NCBI RefSeq assembly: GCF_032854445.1
Contig: NC_088296.1
Coordinates: 1,488,001-1,552,000, forward strand
Length of the DNA: 64,000 nt
Source: Liolophura sinensis
Taxonomy: Eukaryota > Mollusca > Polyplacophora > Chitonida > Chitonidae
Direction: 5' to 3'
Positions 10,751-22,225 of the stretch are shown here, piece by piece. Positions within the stretch are counted from its first letter, which is position 1. Every line of letters begins with the position of its first letter. A program made the position numbers and the translations under genes. Below the pieces are notes generated by a model that was not told the origin of the DNA, made no database searches, and saw only the letters and a program-made list of their open reading frames with translations.

Positions 10751-11873
10751 CAGCTCGCCATTAACTTTAGGCCAATATGTGAATGTCACATTTCAACTAA
10801 CAACCAGTTTCCCACAAAATTACTTTAGTCAATGGGTTCAAATCATTTATACTTGTTATCACGTTTAGTTCTAAACAGAATACATTGGAAATATAGTTGA
10901 GAAATGTCGGATTGATTTTCTCAAACTAGCATAATGACATTAGGCTATAGCTGCAATAGTTGCCCATTGAATTCAAGCGGCATTACCCTCGTGGGGTCTC
11001 CAAGACGAAAAGAATAGGACCTCAGTCTTCTTGGCAAGCTTGTCGTAACCTAGAGCTCTGTCGTGTGGCCTCGGTGAAATATAATGGACTCACATCTCTT
11101 ATATTTGTATGAGGGGCCATAGAGGAACAGGCCTATGTGTTTGACCTGGGTTGTGACCCTTAATTGAAGAGAACGCTCTTGCGAGATTTTCAAGCCCAAA
11201 CCTCCACTTCGGCTCTTTTTTAGTTAGAGACTGAAGATCGGATTAGCCCAGTCTGACAAACTGGTTGGAGCAGATATGCTCCAAACTAAAATCACAAGGG
11301 CTGTAAATGTTAAGCGATTCATAACATAAAAGTCACAGTGACAGCAAACTCAATACACACTTATCGACAATAAATAACCCCACTTTTCCTCAGCCGTTCT
11401 GAATTTGCCGGTACAGTGCTCAAGTAGACCTATACATACCTAATCCATCCAGGTGCTTGACATGCCAAAAGTTAGGCATGGTAATGGCCAATGTAGAAAT
11501 ACTTTGTTTTTCTTCCGAAGTGCAGGAGAAGGCTATATGTTAAAATGTTAAAATTGCGACGAAGCCTATATGACCTCCTCTATCGACTGTTCTCTCTTTA
11601 TAAAAGAGAAACAGGTCATTACCTTGAAAGTTCAAAACCATACAACTTTTCAAGTAGCACATCGCCTCATCTCTTCCTCGAGCATTGTCCTGAAAACTTC
11701 ATGCGCCAATGTGGTCAAGAAAATATCAACATTTATTGACACTCAAATATCACTGACTTGCCGATGATAGGTGACGGTAAACGTAAACAATATCTGTGAA
11801 AAAATTAACTAACCTGTCAATAAAACCACATCTTCATCTGGCTCTGCACTAAATCAAGGCTTTCTTAAGATCT
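10751..11873. other. Intergenic, nothing recognised
   Basis: This is unique sequence between the duplicated segment and the next SINE. The only feature of note is a minus-strand GACAG/GTTAGT donor-like site with exon end at 11,814. Short open frames (64-65 codons at 11,545-11,767) overlap in two frames and show no family signature. Confidence 0.4.
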
Positions 11874-12075
11874 CGGGGCTTCCGTGGCCAAGGTGATTAG
11901 TGTGCCAGCGCGACGCAATGACACAGGGGGTTCTCACCAATGCGGTTTCTGTGAATTCAAGTCCAGCCTATGCTGTCTTCCTCTCCGCTTGTTAGTGGGA
12001 AGGTCTTTCAGCAGCCTGCGGAAGGTCCACGGGATGTGCCCAGTTTCCTCCCGGTCATCTGTGATCGTAACAACT
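11874..12075 (+). mobile_element. SINE-1, truncated at the 3' end
   Basis: It starts with the tRNA-like head (GGGGCTTCCGTGGCC, then TCTCACCAATGCGG and GAATTCAAGTCCAGCCTATG) and continues through GGGAAGGTCTTTCAGCAGCC to GTTTCCTCCCGG. The conserved tail block is missing. Confidence 0.8.
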
Positions 12076-12708
12076 GATAGTACTTGTAGTCATAGTAATA
12101 TTTGTGACTAATATTTATGAGCCATTGGAGACTCTCTGTGGCTTGTTTAATCATGATATTTGGATTAGTGGTAATTTTTCCACCGTCATGGAGGAAGGCG
12201 TGTATTATACCGCTTCCAAAACCCGGAAAGGAACACAGTGAGCCATCTATTCACCAAGATTTTGAGGCTCAGCCTTGATGAGTTTAGAACCATGCCCGTG
12301 GAGAGTTAATACCTTGTGGCTAACCAATCTTTAGTATACAACAATTGTATATGACATACAGTCAGTATGCTACAAAACTTAAAGCACATCCATCAAGGCT
12401 TGCCTACGACTGTGATGTGTAAATATATGTAGATAGATGGTTTGATGTTCGGGTTCAGTAATTTATTTTGATACCAACGTTAACAAAGAGGATATAGCCC
12501 GTTTGTCTCTTCCGGAGTTTCCTCCCTAGCTTCTTCCAAAACCTAAATAAATATCTGATCCACGTAAACATTAGAAATAAGATACAAATCCTCTTATGAT
12601 TCAGTTTGTGAGGGACAGCTGATTCTAGTCCAGTAACGTCTAATATATAACAGTTAACATCATTGCAGTGTTGTCGCTTTTTCAGGGTTCCAAACTAAAA
12701 GTTTAATT

Positions 12709-12860
12709 TGTTGATGTATTTGATTGGTGTTTACGTATTTGATTGGTGTTTACGCCGTTCTGAAGAATATTTCATTTATACGACAGCGGCCTGCATTATG
12801 GTTGGAGGAAACCGGAAAAGTCCTGGGGAAACACAGGACCATTTGCAGCCATGCAGTCGT
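12709..12860 (-). mobile_element. SINE-1 3' half with a small tail duplication
   Basis: On the plus strand it shows TATTTGATTGGTGTTTACG twice, then CCGTTCTGAAGAATATTTC, ATACGACAGCGGCC, GGAGGAAACCGG. It is the inverted 3' half of SINE-1; the terminal 19-20 bp are tandemly duplicated. Confidence 0.8.
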
Positions 12861-14879
12861 GAATCCCTAGGCTTGAACCCCTATTGTATCTGTTCGAATT
12901 ATTATTATTCTAGGGAGTTTGGTGATACATTTGATGTAAAGCGACAAGTGATACATTCCTGGAACTTCAGTATGATTTAGGAATGTATCGTTATATGTAT
13001 TCCGATTGGATAGGCAATATGTCAGTTGATCGGGGGGCAAGGGAGCCAACCCCTGTAGGTGTTAATGACTCCAACAAGCATTGCTTTAACTAGGAAGACG
13101 AAGTCTCTTATTCCTTTGCAGAAGGCCCGAGTAAACAATTTGAGCAGAAAGTGGAGTACATGTCCAGAAACCAGTTTTACATAGCTTCTCTCGAGTATAT
13201 GTCAATATTTCATAGCTTTACCATACGCCTTTTGACTACACAAACTTAATATCACAGTAATAGGTCTCTCGCAATTTCTGATTAACTTCAAAGTTTGACA
13301 AAGCGTTTAATTCACTTTTGATAGTTATGTCAAAGTCCATGCGGAATATATGCCTGGTTAAAGCAACACTATATTAAATCAATCCAACAGTTCAAATATT
13401 GTCCAAATAACTTCTTTTTCAGTCATACTCATTTCATTTTTTTCTGCTAATTTTAAGCTTATACATGATAAACATGCATTTCAAAAAAAATATACAATTA
13501 ACAGCACTCGCACACATTTTTCGCGAGCTTTGCAAACAAGACTTGAATTTGTGTACGATCTTCATTAGATTTAATTTTGGATTCAGTCTCCATTTCAATC
13601 TGAAACCGCGAAGCCATTTCATAAGTCGTTCATTGTTTCTCTTCGCCAGAGGCAAACTCCGCTTAAACTCCTATCTTAAACACAGTCATTATCAACTGAG
13701 AAAATCTTAATTAGCCGCTAACAAGGTGCTAATGTTTGATATCTTATGGTGATTTGTGCATACACGTGTGTAAGCGCTATTGTTTTTACCCATGTTTTCT
13801 GAAATTCTTTTCGTCAGCGATGTACAAAGAACCGTTCTTCTCGGACAAATCTCCACAGCTGACCATTATCGTCGTTCGAAAATTCTAGATTTATATCTCA
13901 CGACAGCCTTAACGTGTTAATGTAGCCACATGTGTATGTCGCCAAATGATGCCAGATGATATCTGTCCATGTATGTAGATTCAGACGTTTGTAGGCACGT
14001 GACTCCGGACTGGAAGAGCTTTTTATATATTTAAAGCAATATGTAGGTCATTGTTGAGGCAGACTTCTCATGCGAATCTTACCAAGTTTTAAACTGAAGA
14101 TACAGCAGTGAGATATTCCAGGCAAATTTGTTTATTATGAAGACATGCTTCAAAGGACCAATTACCCTCATTCGTGTCATCATATCAAATTCTGCTTACA
14201 AGCAATTCATACCCCATTGGGGCCCATGTAGAATTTATATGGAGGTGCGCATTTTATGTTTACAGCATGATTACAGCTGTTGTTGTGGTTCGATGAGTGT
14301 ATGTTAAAAATCAGCGTATTAGGTCTGGAATTTCTGGAAGGAAATTCTTGCTGTAATTCATCTGTTACCCTACACATAATTCGGTTTCAGTGTTATCTAA
14401 ATGGCACGAGCGTGTACCACAGGCGACACATCCATTTGGAAATGTGCACACTATATATTAACTCCATTCTGGATGATTTGCAATTCGGTTCGTGAAGCTG
14501 CACTTTATAAGCAACCGTACAGGTCAGCTTTGCAGTACCATGTCATGGAACAGCACGATTGATACATTTTGCCTTTGTTTATGACTTACCTGTCAATAAC
14601 AAATGAGACGCCAGTATATTCTACTTGGAAATATTGCTTAATTTAAAAATTAATCGTTAAAGGTTAGGCATAACTGTTTAACGTAATAGTTGATGTTAAT
14701 GTGCAAAAAAAACCCCGTTATTTGAAAGTAACTAAAACACCTCAGCGATAACGGTATGTATATATTGCTTGTAGACATATGTGATGTACCGAACGAAAGG
14801 GCATGAACATGAGTGTGTATTGTTTGTAGAGTTGCAAATGGTCCACGTGAAAAATAGATGTCTTTTATCATGCCTGTAA
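12861..14879. other. Intergenic, nothing recognised
   Basis: No gene, SINE or tandem array is seen. Overlapping opposite-strand open frames near 13,434-13,710 lack family signatures. A GACAG/GTAAGT donor-like site on the minus strand ends at 14,590. Confidence 0.4.
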
Positions 14880-14990
14880 CGTTGCTCTTTCTTGAGTTTC
14901 CTCCCACCATAATGCTGGTCGCCGTCGTAATAGTGAAATATTCTTGAGTACGGCGTAAAACACCAATCACATAAATAAATAAATCAAATA
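14880..14990 (+). mobile_element. SINE-1 tail fragment
   Basis: It contains GAGTTTCCTCCCACCATAAT, GCTGGTCGCCGTCGTA, AATATTCTTGAGTACGGCGT and AAACACCAATCACATAAATA: the conserved 3' part of SINE-1. Confidence 0.85.
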
Positions 14991-15117
14991 ATGACACAGA
15001 GTTGACAAAAATTGCCTAAAATTTCCAACAAAGTATCTTTAAAGAACTGAGGTAAAAGTGAGGTATGTCAAAGCTCTTCCCACTGAGTGTTAGGATGTAT
15101 TTAGTTATCAGACTGGT

Positions 15118-15168
15118 ATCTATGCTGTTCTCAAGAATATGTTATTTATATGACAGTGGTAACAACTC
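15118..15168 (-). mobile_element. Decayed SINE-1 tail fragment
   Basis: GCTGTTCTCAAGAATATGTT followed by ATATGACAGTGG resembles the inverted SINE-1 tail. It is short and diverged. Confidence 0.45.
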
Positions 15169-15635
15169 ATGAAGAAACAAACGCACCTCACAAGGTGCCT
15201 GGCAATCTTTCTGATTTCTGACAGCATGCAGAACTGAAGAGATTTGGGGACGCTGTCTTGCGGTGTAATTGACCCCTAGAGCCCCCATAGCCAACAAGGG
15301 TCAGCAACACAGGCCTACCTACGTTAACTTGAAACACCGCTGAATCTAGGGATAGACAATACAATAAACAGAACGTACGTGTGACACACATAACCGGCAA
15401 CAAATATGACGGGTCTTTCCCTTGTGATCCAAGGTAAACATATCAAAATGACTAGCCATAACGTTTTTATAATATATCAGAGAAAAACGTACGTATGCAG
15501 GATTTATCTGTATACTAGTTCATAACCCAAATAACCCAAAACTGTATTTTGTTATATAGGCCAATTGCCTACATAAATATTTAAAGACAGCAATCGCAAG
15601 CAATACTGTCAAATGAATATCGAGGCGACTGTGGA

Positions 15636-15781
15636 GTCGACTGTGTAGTATCTTTGCCGAACATAAGGAAAGTCTACACAGTCGACTAAGATGCCGTATT
15701 GAGCATCACATTAAGAAACTCGGGAGCACTGCTCCCATCAAGAATAAAACTGTGTGTCAAACGAGAATGTCCAATACGGCA
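15636..15781. other. Cluster of inverted repeats
   Basis: There are three hairpin-capable pairs. GTCGACTGTGTAG (15,636-15,648) pairs perfectly with 15,674-15,686 across a 25-nt loop. TGCCGTATTG (15,692-15,701) pairs with 15,772-15,781. GGGAGCA and TGCTCCC (15,723-15,737) overlap as a near-palindrome inside the second loop. No terminal inverted repeat plus target duplication was found that would make this a transposon. Confidence 0.6.
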
Positions 15782-16164
15782 CCTCGTTAAAACTAGTTGG
15801 ACTCCTCTAGATATACCATGTATATAAGATTTACAGCCAATAGCAGGGTGAAAGCGTGAAGTCTGTTATGCATCTATAAATTCCCATTTACCATAACACA
15901 GACAACGAACATTTTTAAGAATGTTGGATCGAAAATCAGCTTAGGGTATTTTTTATTTTCGATTCGTAGGTTAATTTAGGACAGCCTCTGACTCCCGGTC
16001 TAGGCTTTAAATAAAGAGAATGCATGTCGATAGTATCATAAGAAACAAAGGTTAAGACAGTTTTTGTGTTTTCTGACATCACCTCCCGCCTCCTCATCGT
16101 GAGTAGTATAGATGTCTGTCCCGCTGGTAGGTCAAATATAAAATTAAAATAAACTGTTGACATA

Positions 16165-16720
16165 ATAAAGTCAACATCCCCAATATTTAACGCCTGGCGG
16201 TAGGCGTGGGTGTATGAGCGCTGTTGATCCGGCCTTAACTCGAAACAGACGGTCGAATCTATACCGACGGCTGGAACTCGAATTATTCGTTAATTAAAGA
16301 ATGGGTGTGATGTAAACATTATTTATAACCGAGACGACATGGCGTTGTGGGGAATAAAATAAAATCCGCATGGACAGTTCCAGCGGGATTTTCAAAAGTA
16401 AAAATAAATTGATAACGTAACCCAAAAATATGTGGTCAACGTCTCCAATATTTAACGTGTGGAGGTAGTTGTAGTATACGAGAGCTGTTGACATATACAC
16501 CCCTGCGTTACAGCGTTTCCGGGAATAAAATCTGTATACACCATTCCAACGGGATTTCTGAAAAATAATATATATATATATACGGCCTTCATCTTCAATA
16601 GTTAATGCGTGCAGGTGATGGCAGTATATGAGCGCTGTTGAGAGGTCATTAGCATAGCACCGGCGGTGCGAATCCTGAATTAATTAAAGAAGAACTGATG
16701 TGTCGTAAACATTATTTATA
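16165..16720. repeat. Imperfect three-copy module
   Basis: Blocks with CAATATTTAACG or its variant, then a GC-rich stretch and ATGAGCGCTGTTGA or a variant, start near 16,170, 16,435 and 16,581. A second shared block (AATTAAAGAA then GTAAACATTATTTATA) flanks them near 16,290-16,328 and 16,678-16,720. The copies are old and unevenly spaced. Confidence 0.6.
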
Positions 16721-17611
16721 GTCACACTATAAAAACGTAGAGACCTGCTGAGACGAGCATTGAGCCCGTGGGTATAATAACGGCTTAGGTCATTCGACGT
16801 TTTTAACTCCGATCGGTTAATTAGGTCGGATGGTAGTCGACCCAGCCTCCTTATAAAGACGTTGTCAGAGACCGGCTGTATAGAACCGAAGAGCATAATA
16901 ACTGCTTACGTCATCTCTTTTAGGTTAATTGGGTCAGATTATCTAACAGGATCCAGGAGGAAGGAAAACATGGCCACTAATACGACCAAATTTGAAAACA
17001 AACCTCAAGATGAAAGTGTCGGTACCTAAACCTTTACCCAAAATTATATGGATAAATAACTGCAAGGGACTTCACATAGGACATACAGTTGTGAGGAATA
17101 CTATCGAAATACGCGGTTCTAGTTGGATCATAATAATGGGGTGAGCGGCTGTTTGAAGTTTCCGTAAGGAATTTAGATAACTCGTGTATAGGTACGTAGT
17201 GAAAACCTTCAACCATTACCAATGTCGCCTGTCATTCAACAAATACGACACGTTGACAGTTAACGGGAGCAGTTGTGGTCACAGGTCATAGGCATTCACC
17301 AGCACAATCTCTGTTAATATTCTAGCCCCATGCATAACAGACCTGTCAACAATGTCGTGCGTGACAGGCGTGCAGATAATGCACATATTCAGTATAGACT
17401 GACCCTACAACTTTCCCTATGTCTCCAGCTCACAGTATCATAGAGGAAATATATATAAATCAATAGAAGTCTAAAACCAATTTCGAGGCCCGTTGATTAA
17501 TTTAATTACTAATTTTTTGCATACCTAAATTGTATGGTATGTTAAAACATATGTTGTTGTATTAAAGGGGTAAGATATGTACATGGTAGGAGCATGCGTG
17601 CGTGTGTAGGT

Positions 17612-17905
17612 ATTAGTTATTGTGTGATAGTGGCAGTCGCTCGGCGCTCAGCAATGAGAGGTTATAGAACAAGGAAACAAGCCTGGTTGACCCGGTGTCA
17701 GTATAATGTGATTGGGTGGAGTGTTGTCTGGTCCCTTCGGCATGATACTGCCGTGGTGTCAGCACTTTGGCGGCATGGACTCTCCTTTCCACAAGAAGAT
17801 ACAATACATGTACACACACCTAATGACCACTCATAGTCATATGCTAGAAAAAGTGTTAGGCATTGTCTACCACGTTGAACGCTAAGCATACATATATGGT
17901 ATAAT
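17612..17905 (+). mobile_element. SINE-2 copy, 5' truncated
   Basis: It matches the second SINE family seen at 37.6 kb: GCGCTCAGCAATGAGAGG, GGAAACAAGCCTGGTTGACC, CCGGTGTCAGTATAATGTGA, AGCACTTTGGCGGCATGGAC, ACAAGAAGATACAATACATG, TACACACACCTAATGAC. The tail block is disrupted by an insertion before AACGCTAAGCATAC. The tRNA-like head is absent. Confidence 0.75.
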
Positions 17906-18777
17906 GGCAGCAGTATCCACAAACATAACACATCCAGTACTTCATCCATTTTCAAGACTTACTATTATGACGTCTGTTTATACTAACGTTTAATTTACTT
18001 GGAAGCGATTGCATCTAGTAAGGAAACTGGCTATTTCTTCTCGTATTAGAACAAGCCGGATACCAGGTTTTGGATCTACACGAAAGGCAGACAAAGTTAC
18101 GTACACGTAATTTCCAAGACAACGTATCGTCTTTAACTACTGCATGGTTGCTGTAGTAATTACCTGTACGTAACTCTTAGAGTGCTTCGTGCAGATTACG
18201 AAGATGATATGATGAAGGAATGCTTTCAAGGGGAATTCATGCTCTGTATTGTCCTCTCTGCGAATCTTTGTCTTTCATTACGCCCTTTTCTTATCACTGT
18301 TACTTGTGTAGTACTTTGCTACATGCCGTGACATGATGCACATATCTTCAAAGTCACGGTTGATGCAAGTCACGGTTACACATATTACCAAGTAATTCTT
18401 ATCAGTTGGGTCACATTACCTGTCAACATGGAGGCTTCAACACAATTGGTTTGAATTGTCGATTGCTATGATTTTAATCTAAATAACTATATACGTACAT
18501 AAATGTTGCAAAAGTTACCTGAAGGCCATTTGGAATTACTGAAATCTCGGTATTCCTACGAGGGCCAGGTTTTCAACTTTCCTGGTCTTTCCTGTACCGT
18601 ATTCAGTGTCAAAGGTCTTAAATTTAAAGTCTGAAATTTGGAAATTTAAGAGATGTTACAGAAAATTCAATATAATACATACATTAGAAGAGTGCTTAAA
18701 AATGCCCCAAAATGTCAAGGTCATTCTGCAATAATGTGTAAAAGGAGAGATGCATCAGAATCTGTATGTTCTGTCTA

Positions 18778-18843
18778 CAATGTTATCCCCAAGCAATGTT
18801 ATCCTCAAGCAATGTTATCCCCAAGCAATGTTATCCCCAAGCT
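18778..18843. repeat. 16-bp tandem repeat, about 4 units
   Basis: The units read CAATGTTATCCCCAAG with one C-to-T change in one copy. This is a short minisatellite with no evident function. Confidence 0.85.
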
Positions 18844-19860
18844 GCCCTAATGATTCCCCATGATAGAGCTGAAATATTGCCCAAAACATCGCGTATAAGT
18901 CATAGTTATTAATTTATTCATTAACATGCAGTAATTAAATATTTCCACACACTGCTCTGTTTATCTGAATTGAGTCACATTATACATGTATATATGGCAC
19001 CAAGGGTTTACCGCTTCCTACATGTATGCTCTTATAACAATTTATTATTGGTTATGATGTTTCATACTGAATAGGGACTCACGCTAAGGCCTGGCTGTCG
19101 ACGCAGGCGATTGGCTCACGACTGATCAGGGCACGTATTCAAATCCAGACTCTACTGATTCAGCTACGGTTTTATCTGAGGAAAGTTAATGGGGATCTGT
19201 GGTCATCCACATGGTTTACATCAAACTCAGCATCAGTCCATGCTATTAAATCTGATTGGTCAATAATGTTAACTTAAGAAAAGGGAAAGAATTTTGTTCT
19301 TAGTCATTTTGAAGTCAAAGAGCTGTCTCCCCTAGTTCACTGAACGCAGCATTTAAAAGTAAACAGTTCAATTATTGGTTTTGAACTGCAAAGACATTAT
19401 TTAAACCAAGACATCGACCCATATACGATATGGCGTGATGTTGGGTCAGGTGTGACCTAGATGTCGCTTTTTAAACTGATATTTGGTGAGTCAGCACTTG
19501 GTCGGTGAGTAAACCTGGAAGTGTGCGAAAATAATTAAATCGACTTACAGAACTACCGTTACTCGCCGATACATATATCCTTAGCCTCATGAAAAGACGC
19601 ATGTTTAGAAACCATGACTTATTCATTTAATTCTTTTATACATGCATACCTTAAGACTGAAATTGTGGTTAAGCGGTCACAAATCACGTGACACACACTG
19701 TAAAACTGTATGAAATGATAATTTTATGTGACAGAAAAAAACAGTTCATCTTTAAAAGAAAATAAAACGATGGATAAAGCTTTATATCATAGCTGAAAAC
19801 ATATCTACTGAGAAGGTATCCAGCACCAAACTGGATCAATGGTCGATTACTTCTACATCA
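18844..19860. other. Intergenic, nothing recognised
   Basis: This stretch is unique AT-rich sequence. A weak RNA polymerase III B-box-like string (GTATTCAAATCC, near 19,136) may mark a decayed SINE, but there is not enough to annotate one. Confidence 0.35.
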
Positions 19861-19902
19861 AAATGAAATATTCTTGAATACGGCGTAAAACACCAGTGAG
19901 AT
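19860..19902 (+). mobile_element. SINE-1 terminal fragment
   Basis: AATATTCTTGAATACGGCGT then AAACACCAGTGAGATTGGTT is the last part of the SINE-1 conserved block. Confidence 0.65.
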
Positions 19903-20009
19903 TGGTTTCAGAAAAATAAAGCATATTCGCTAATGAATGTAAATTTTTATATGTATTATATATATTAAATTTTGTCGAAATATTCTGAGTATATGCTTTT
20001 GCAGTGTAG

Positions 20010-20127
20010 GCAAGCTGACATACTCAGACACTGACATACTCAGACACTGACATACTCAGACACTGACATACTGAGACACTGACATACTCATACACTGACA
20101 TACTCAGACACTGACATACTCAGACAC
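20010..20127. repeat. 16-bp tandem repeat, about 7 units
   Basis: The unit is GACATACTCAGACACT with occasional single changes. Directly downstream, ACAGTATATGTACACACACC and the ATGACTGAACAATTGTAAAG string resemble the end of SINE-2 (to about 20,190), so the repeat may have grown next to a SINE-2 fragment. Confidence 0.85.
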
Positions 20128-20737
20128 AGTATATGTACACACACCCACTGACTCCTCGTCATATGACTGAACAATTGTAAAGTACGAAAGTGAATCTCCA
20201 AGAATACCTACCGAGATGAGTCCACGTTAAATGAATGGGCTTAAATTTCTATTTCTGAAACAGGGTATGGCATTTCAACACTTCAAGGGAGACAACTATT
20301 AACTAAAGCTAGAACATGTTCCAGTACCACGGAGATCACATACCCTGCCATACAATTGCGCACAAATTACAATTTTCCAGCCCTGGGTTTTCATTTCCAG
20401 GCCACAGAAATTAAGTACCTTCAAATCCCTAAAATTATATTCTTTGACTATTTCTCAAAAGTTACAAAACATACAAAGTAGATTCGGAATCACTGGCCCT
20501 ATAAATACACCGGAAGTTATATCCAGATTTCAAACTTTTATGACGTCATATATTCGACCAATGGCGAGCCTTTTTAACAGATTTTAATGTCTTTATCACA
20601 CTTTACTGCTCTGCATGCATATTAGTTTTCAGAAGGTTCCACCTATTGTTTCTTGAGATGACGATGTTTAAAAGTTTCCCTTGAAATCCTATAAGTCACC
20701 GATACATTACAGTTTTCAAAGCCAAGATAGTCTTCTA

Positions 20738-20932
20738 CGGATGCACTGCGAACAAAGGTTACAATTTGCGCACTATCTCGTTATTCTGTGAGTTACCTTC
20801 TCCAGATGCACTGCGAACAAAGGTTACAAGTCCCGCACTCTCTCGTTATTCTGTGAGTTGCCTTCTCCAGATGCACTGCGAACAAAGGTTACAAATTGCG
20901 CACTCTCTCGTTATTCTGTGACTTGCTAGAAT
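20738..20932. repeat. 65-bp tandem repeat, 3 units
   Basis: Three consecutive units begin ATGCACTGCGAACAAAGG at 20,741, 20,806 and 20,871 and share CTCGTTATTCTGTGA. They differ by a few substitutions. Confidence 0.9.
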
Positions 20933-21027
20933 TTTTCATTAGCGACATCTATGTGAAATCAAAAGTTATAAAAGAGTAATCTTTATGAAGCTGAGGGGTT
21001 GGTGTGCTATATAGCAGCAACATAGGT

Positions 21028-21185
21028 CATGAGCCTCTCACCAATGCGATCGCGGTAAGTTCAAGTCCAGCTGATTCGGGCTTCCTGTCCATTCGTACAT
21101 GAGAAGGTTTGTCAGGATCTGCACGGTTTCCTTCCTCCATAATGCTGGCCATCGTCGTACAGTAAAATGTTCTCAACATCATTTT
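21028..21185 (+). mobile_element. SINE-1, diverged copy
   Basis: It contains GAGCCTCTCACCAATGCGAT, AAGTTCAAGTCCAGCTGATT, GGTTTCCTTCCTCCATAATG and CTGGCCATCGTCGTA in family order; the tRNA head and terminal tail are lost. Confidence 0.75.
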
Positions 21186-21879
21186 CAGCTTTAGTCGATT
21201 CTCTTCAGTGTAAATATGGAGCTGGTTCGCTATACAAGGAGGCACAAGGACCGGATCGAGCAAACGGTTGTGTAACGTCACCAACTAGATATTGTCGACA
21301 TGATAAAAAAAATGTCTACGATGAGCGTCATGTTGATATGTATGTCAGGCAGTGTAGCTGAAATTACGAAGTGACGTATAGACTTACCTATTCATTCATA
21401 CATGTATTCTCTTAAATGACCTTTAACCCGGTGAACTTCATTATGTACAGGCCTAGAGTCATAGCCTGTGCTTTATTCTTTGGTGGCCTTATTTTTATTG
21501 TTATCAACTCACAGGTGTTTTAAAATAAACTATTTTAGGGAATATCCGATCATCGCCTGTTTATTGAAACTGATCGATATAGGTGCATGACATGTATATA
21601 GGCCCCATATCAGTTGTGATCCACAGCTGGAATTTTCACTGGCAGATACACACATATATAGAGCCTACCAACCGATACATTAGCCACTAACTTAATTTTG
21701 TGTATATCACGAGTACTGAAAACATTTAAAACTTTCTTTAGCCAATAGACTTTCGTTTCTAATTTGAACCTCAGCTGATGTTCTTTGTTCAGTAACTGCT
21801 GAAGTTGGGCATGGCCTTAATCAAGGGGGAATAACTCTGGTTGTATCTTTCCTCATTACCGCCTTCGCCTCATTTGCAT

Positions 21880-22125
21880 GTCGAACCAACATGGCGGTTT
21901 CGTCTCAGCCCGACACAATCACCGGCATGTGACTGATTTTCGTTCTGCTCGGGTGTGCACGGATTAAGGAAGGTTCCAGCTGTCAAATCTGGAGGGAGTT
22001 AATCGTGGCCAGTGGAAATAGGAGTTGTTGCGCTATTTCATTGCGTAAATTCTGCAGAACTAAGCCTGCTTTTCGTCTGTAGTTGTTGTTGGGCCGCAAC
22101 TTGACAGTTCGTCGAGGCTTTCAAC
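21880..22125 (+). promoter_or_regulatory. Probable VPS13 promoter / 5' UTR with YY1-like site
   Basis: GC- and CpG-rich sequence rises from an AT-rich background just before the VPS13 ATG. AACATGGCGG at 21,888-21,897 matches the YY1 core common in housekeeping promoters. If transcription starts upstream of it, the same ATG (21,891) opens a 13-codon upstream reading frame closing at TGA (21,932). No TATA box is evident. The transcription start itself cannot be placed from sequence. Confidence 0.5.
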
Positions 22126-22225
22126 ATGGTGTTCGAGTCGATCGTGGTTGAGTTAATCAACCGTTATTTGGGGGATTTCGTGGAAAATCTAGACCGATCC
22201 CAGCTGAAACTCGGCATATGGGGAG
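22126..22225 (+). CDS. VPS13: VPS13 exon 1 (coding part)
   Basis: The start is ATG in a good context (CAACATGG). It encodes 33 codons plus one base, ending ...LKLGIWG before a GTGAGT donor. The Met-Val-(Phe/Leu)-Glu-Ser start and the GIW motif are hallmarks of VPS13 N-termini. It ends in phase 1, the phase exon 2 accepts. Confidence 0.93.

Noticed and set aside
13434-13710. Opposing short open frames of 73 and 81 codons
   Set aside because: They overlap each other on opposite strands, in AT-rich intergenic DNA, without family signatures or splice context.
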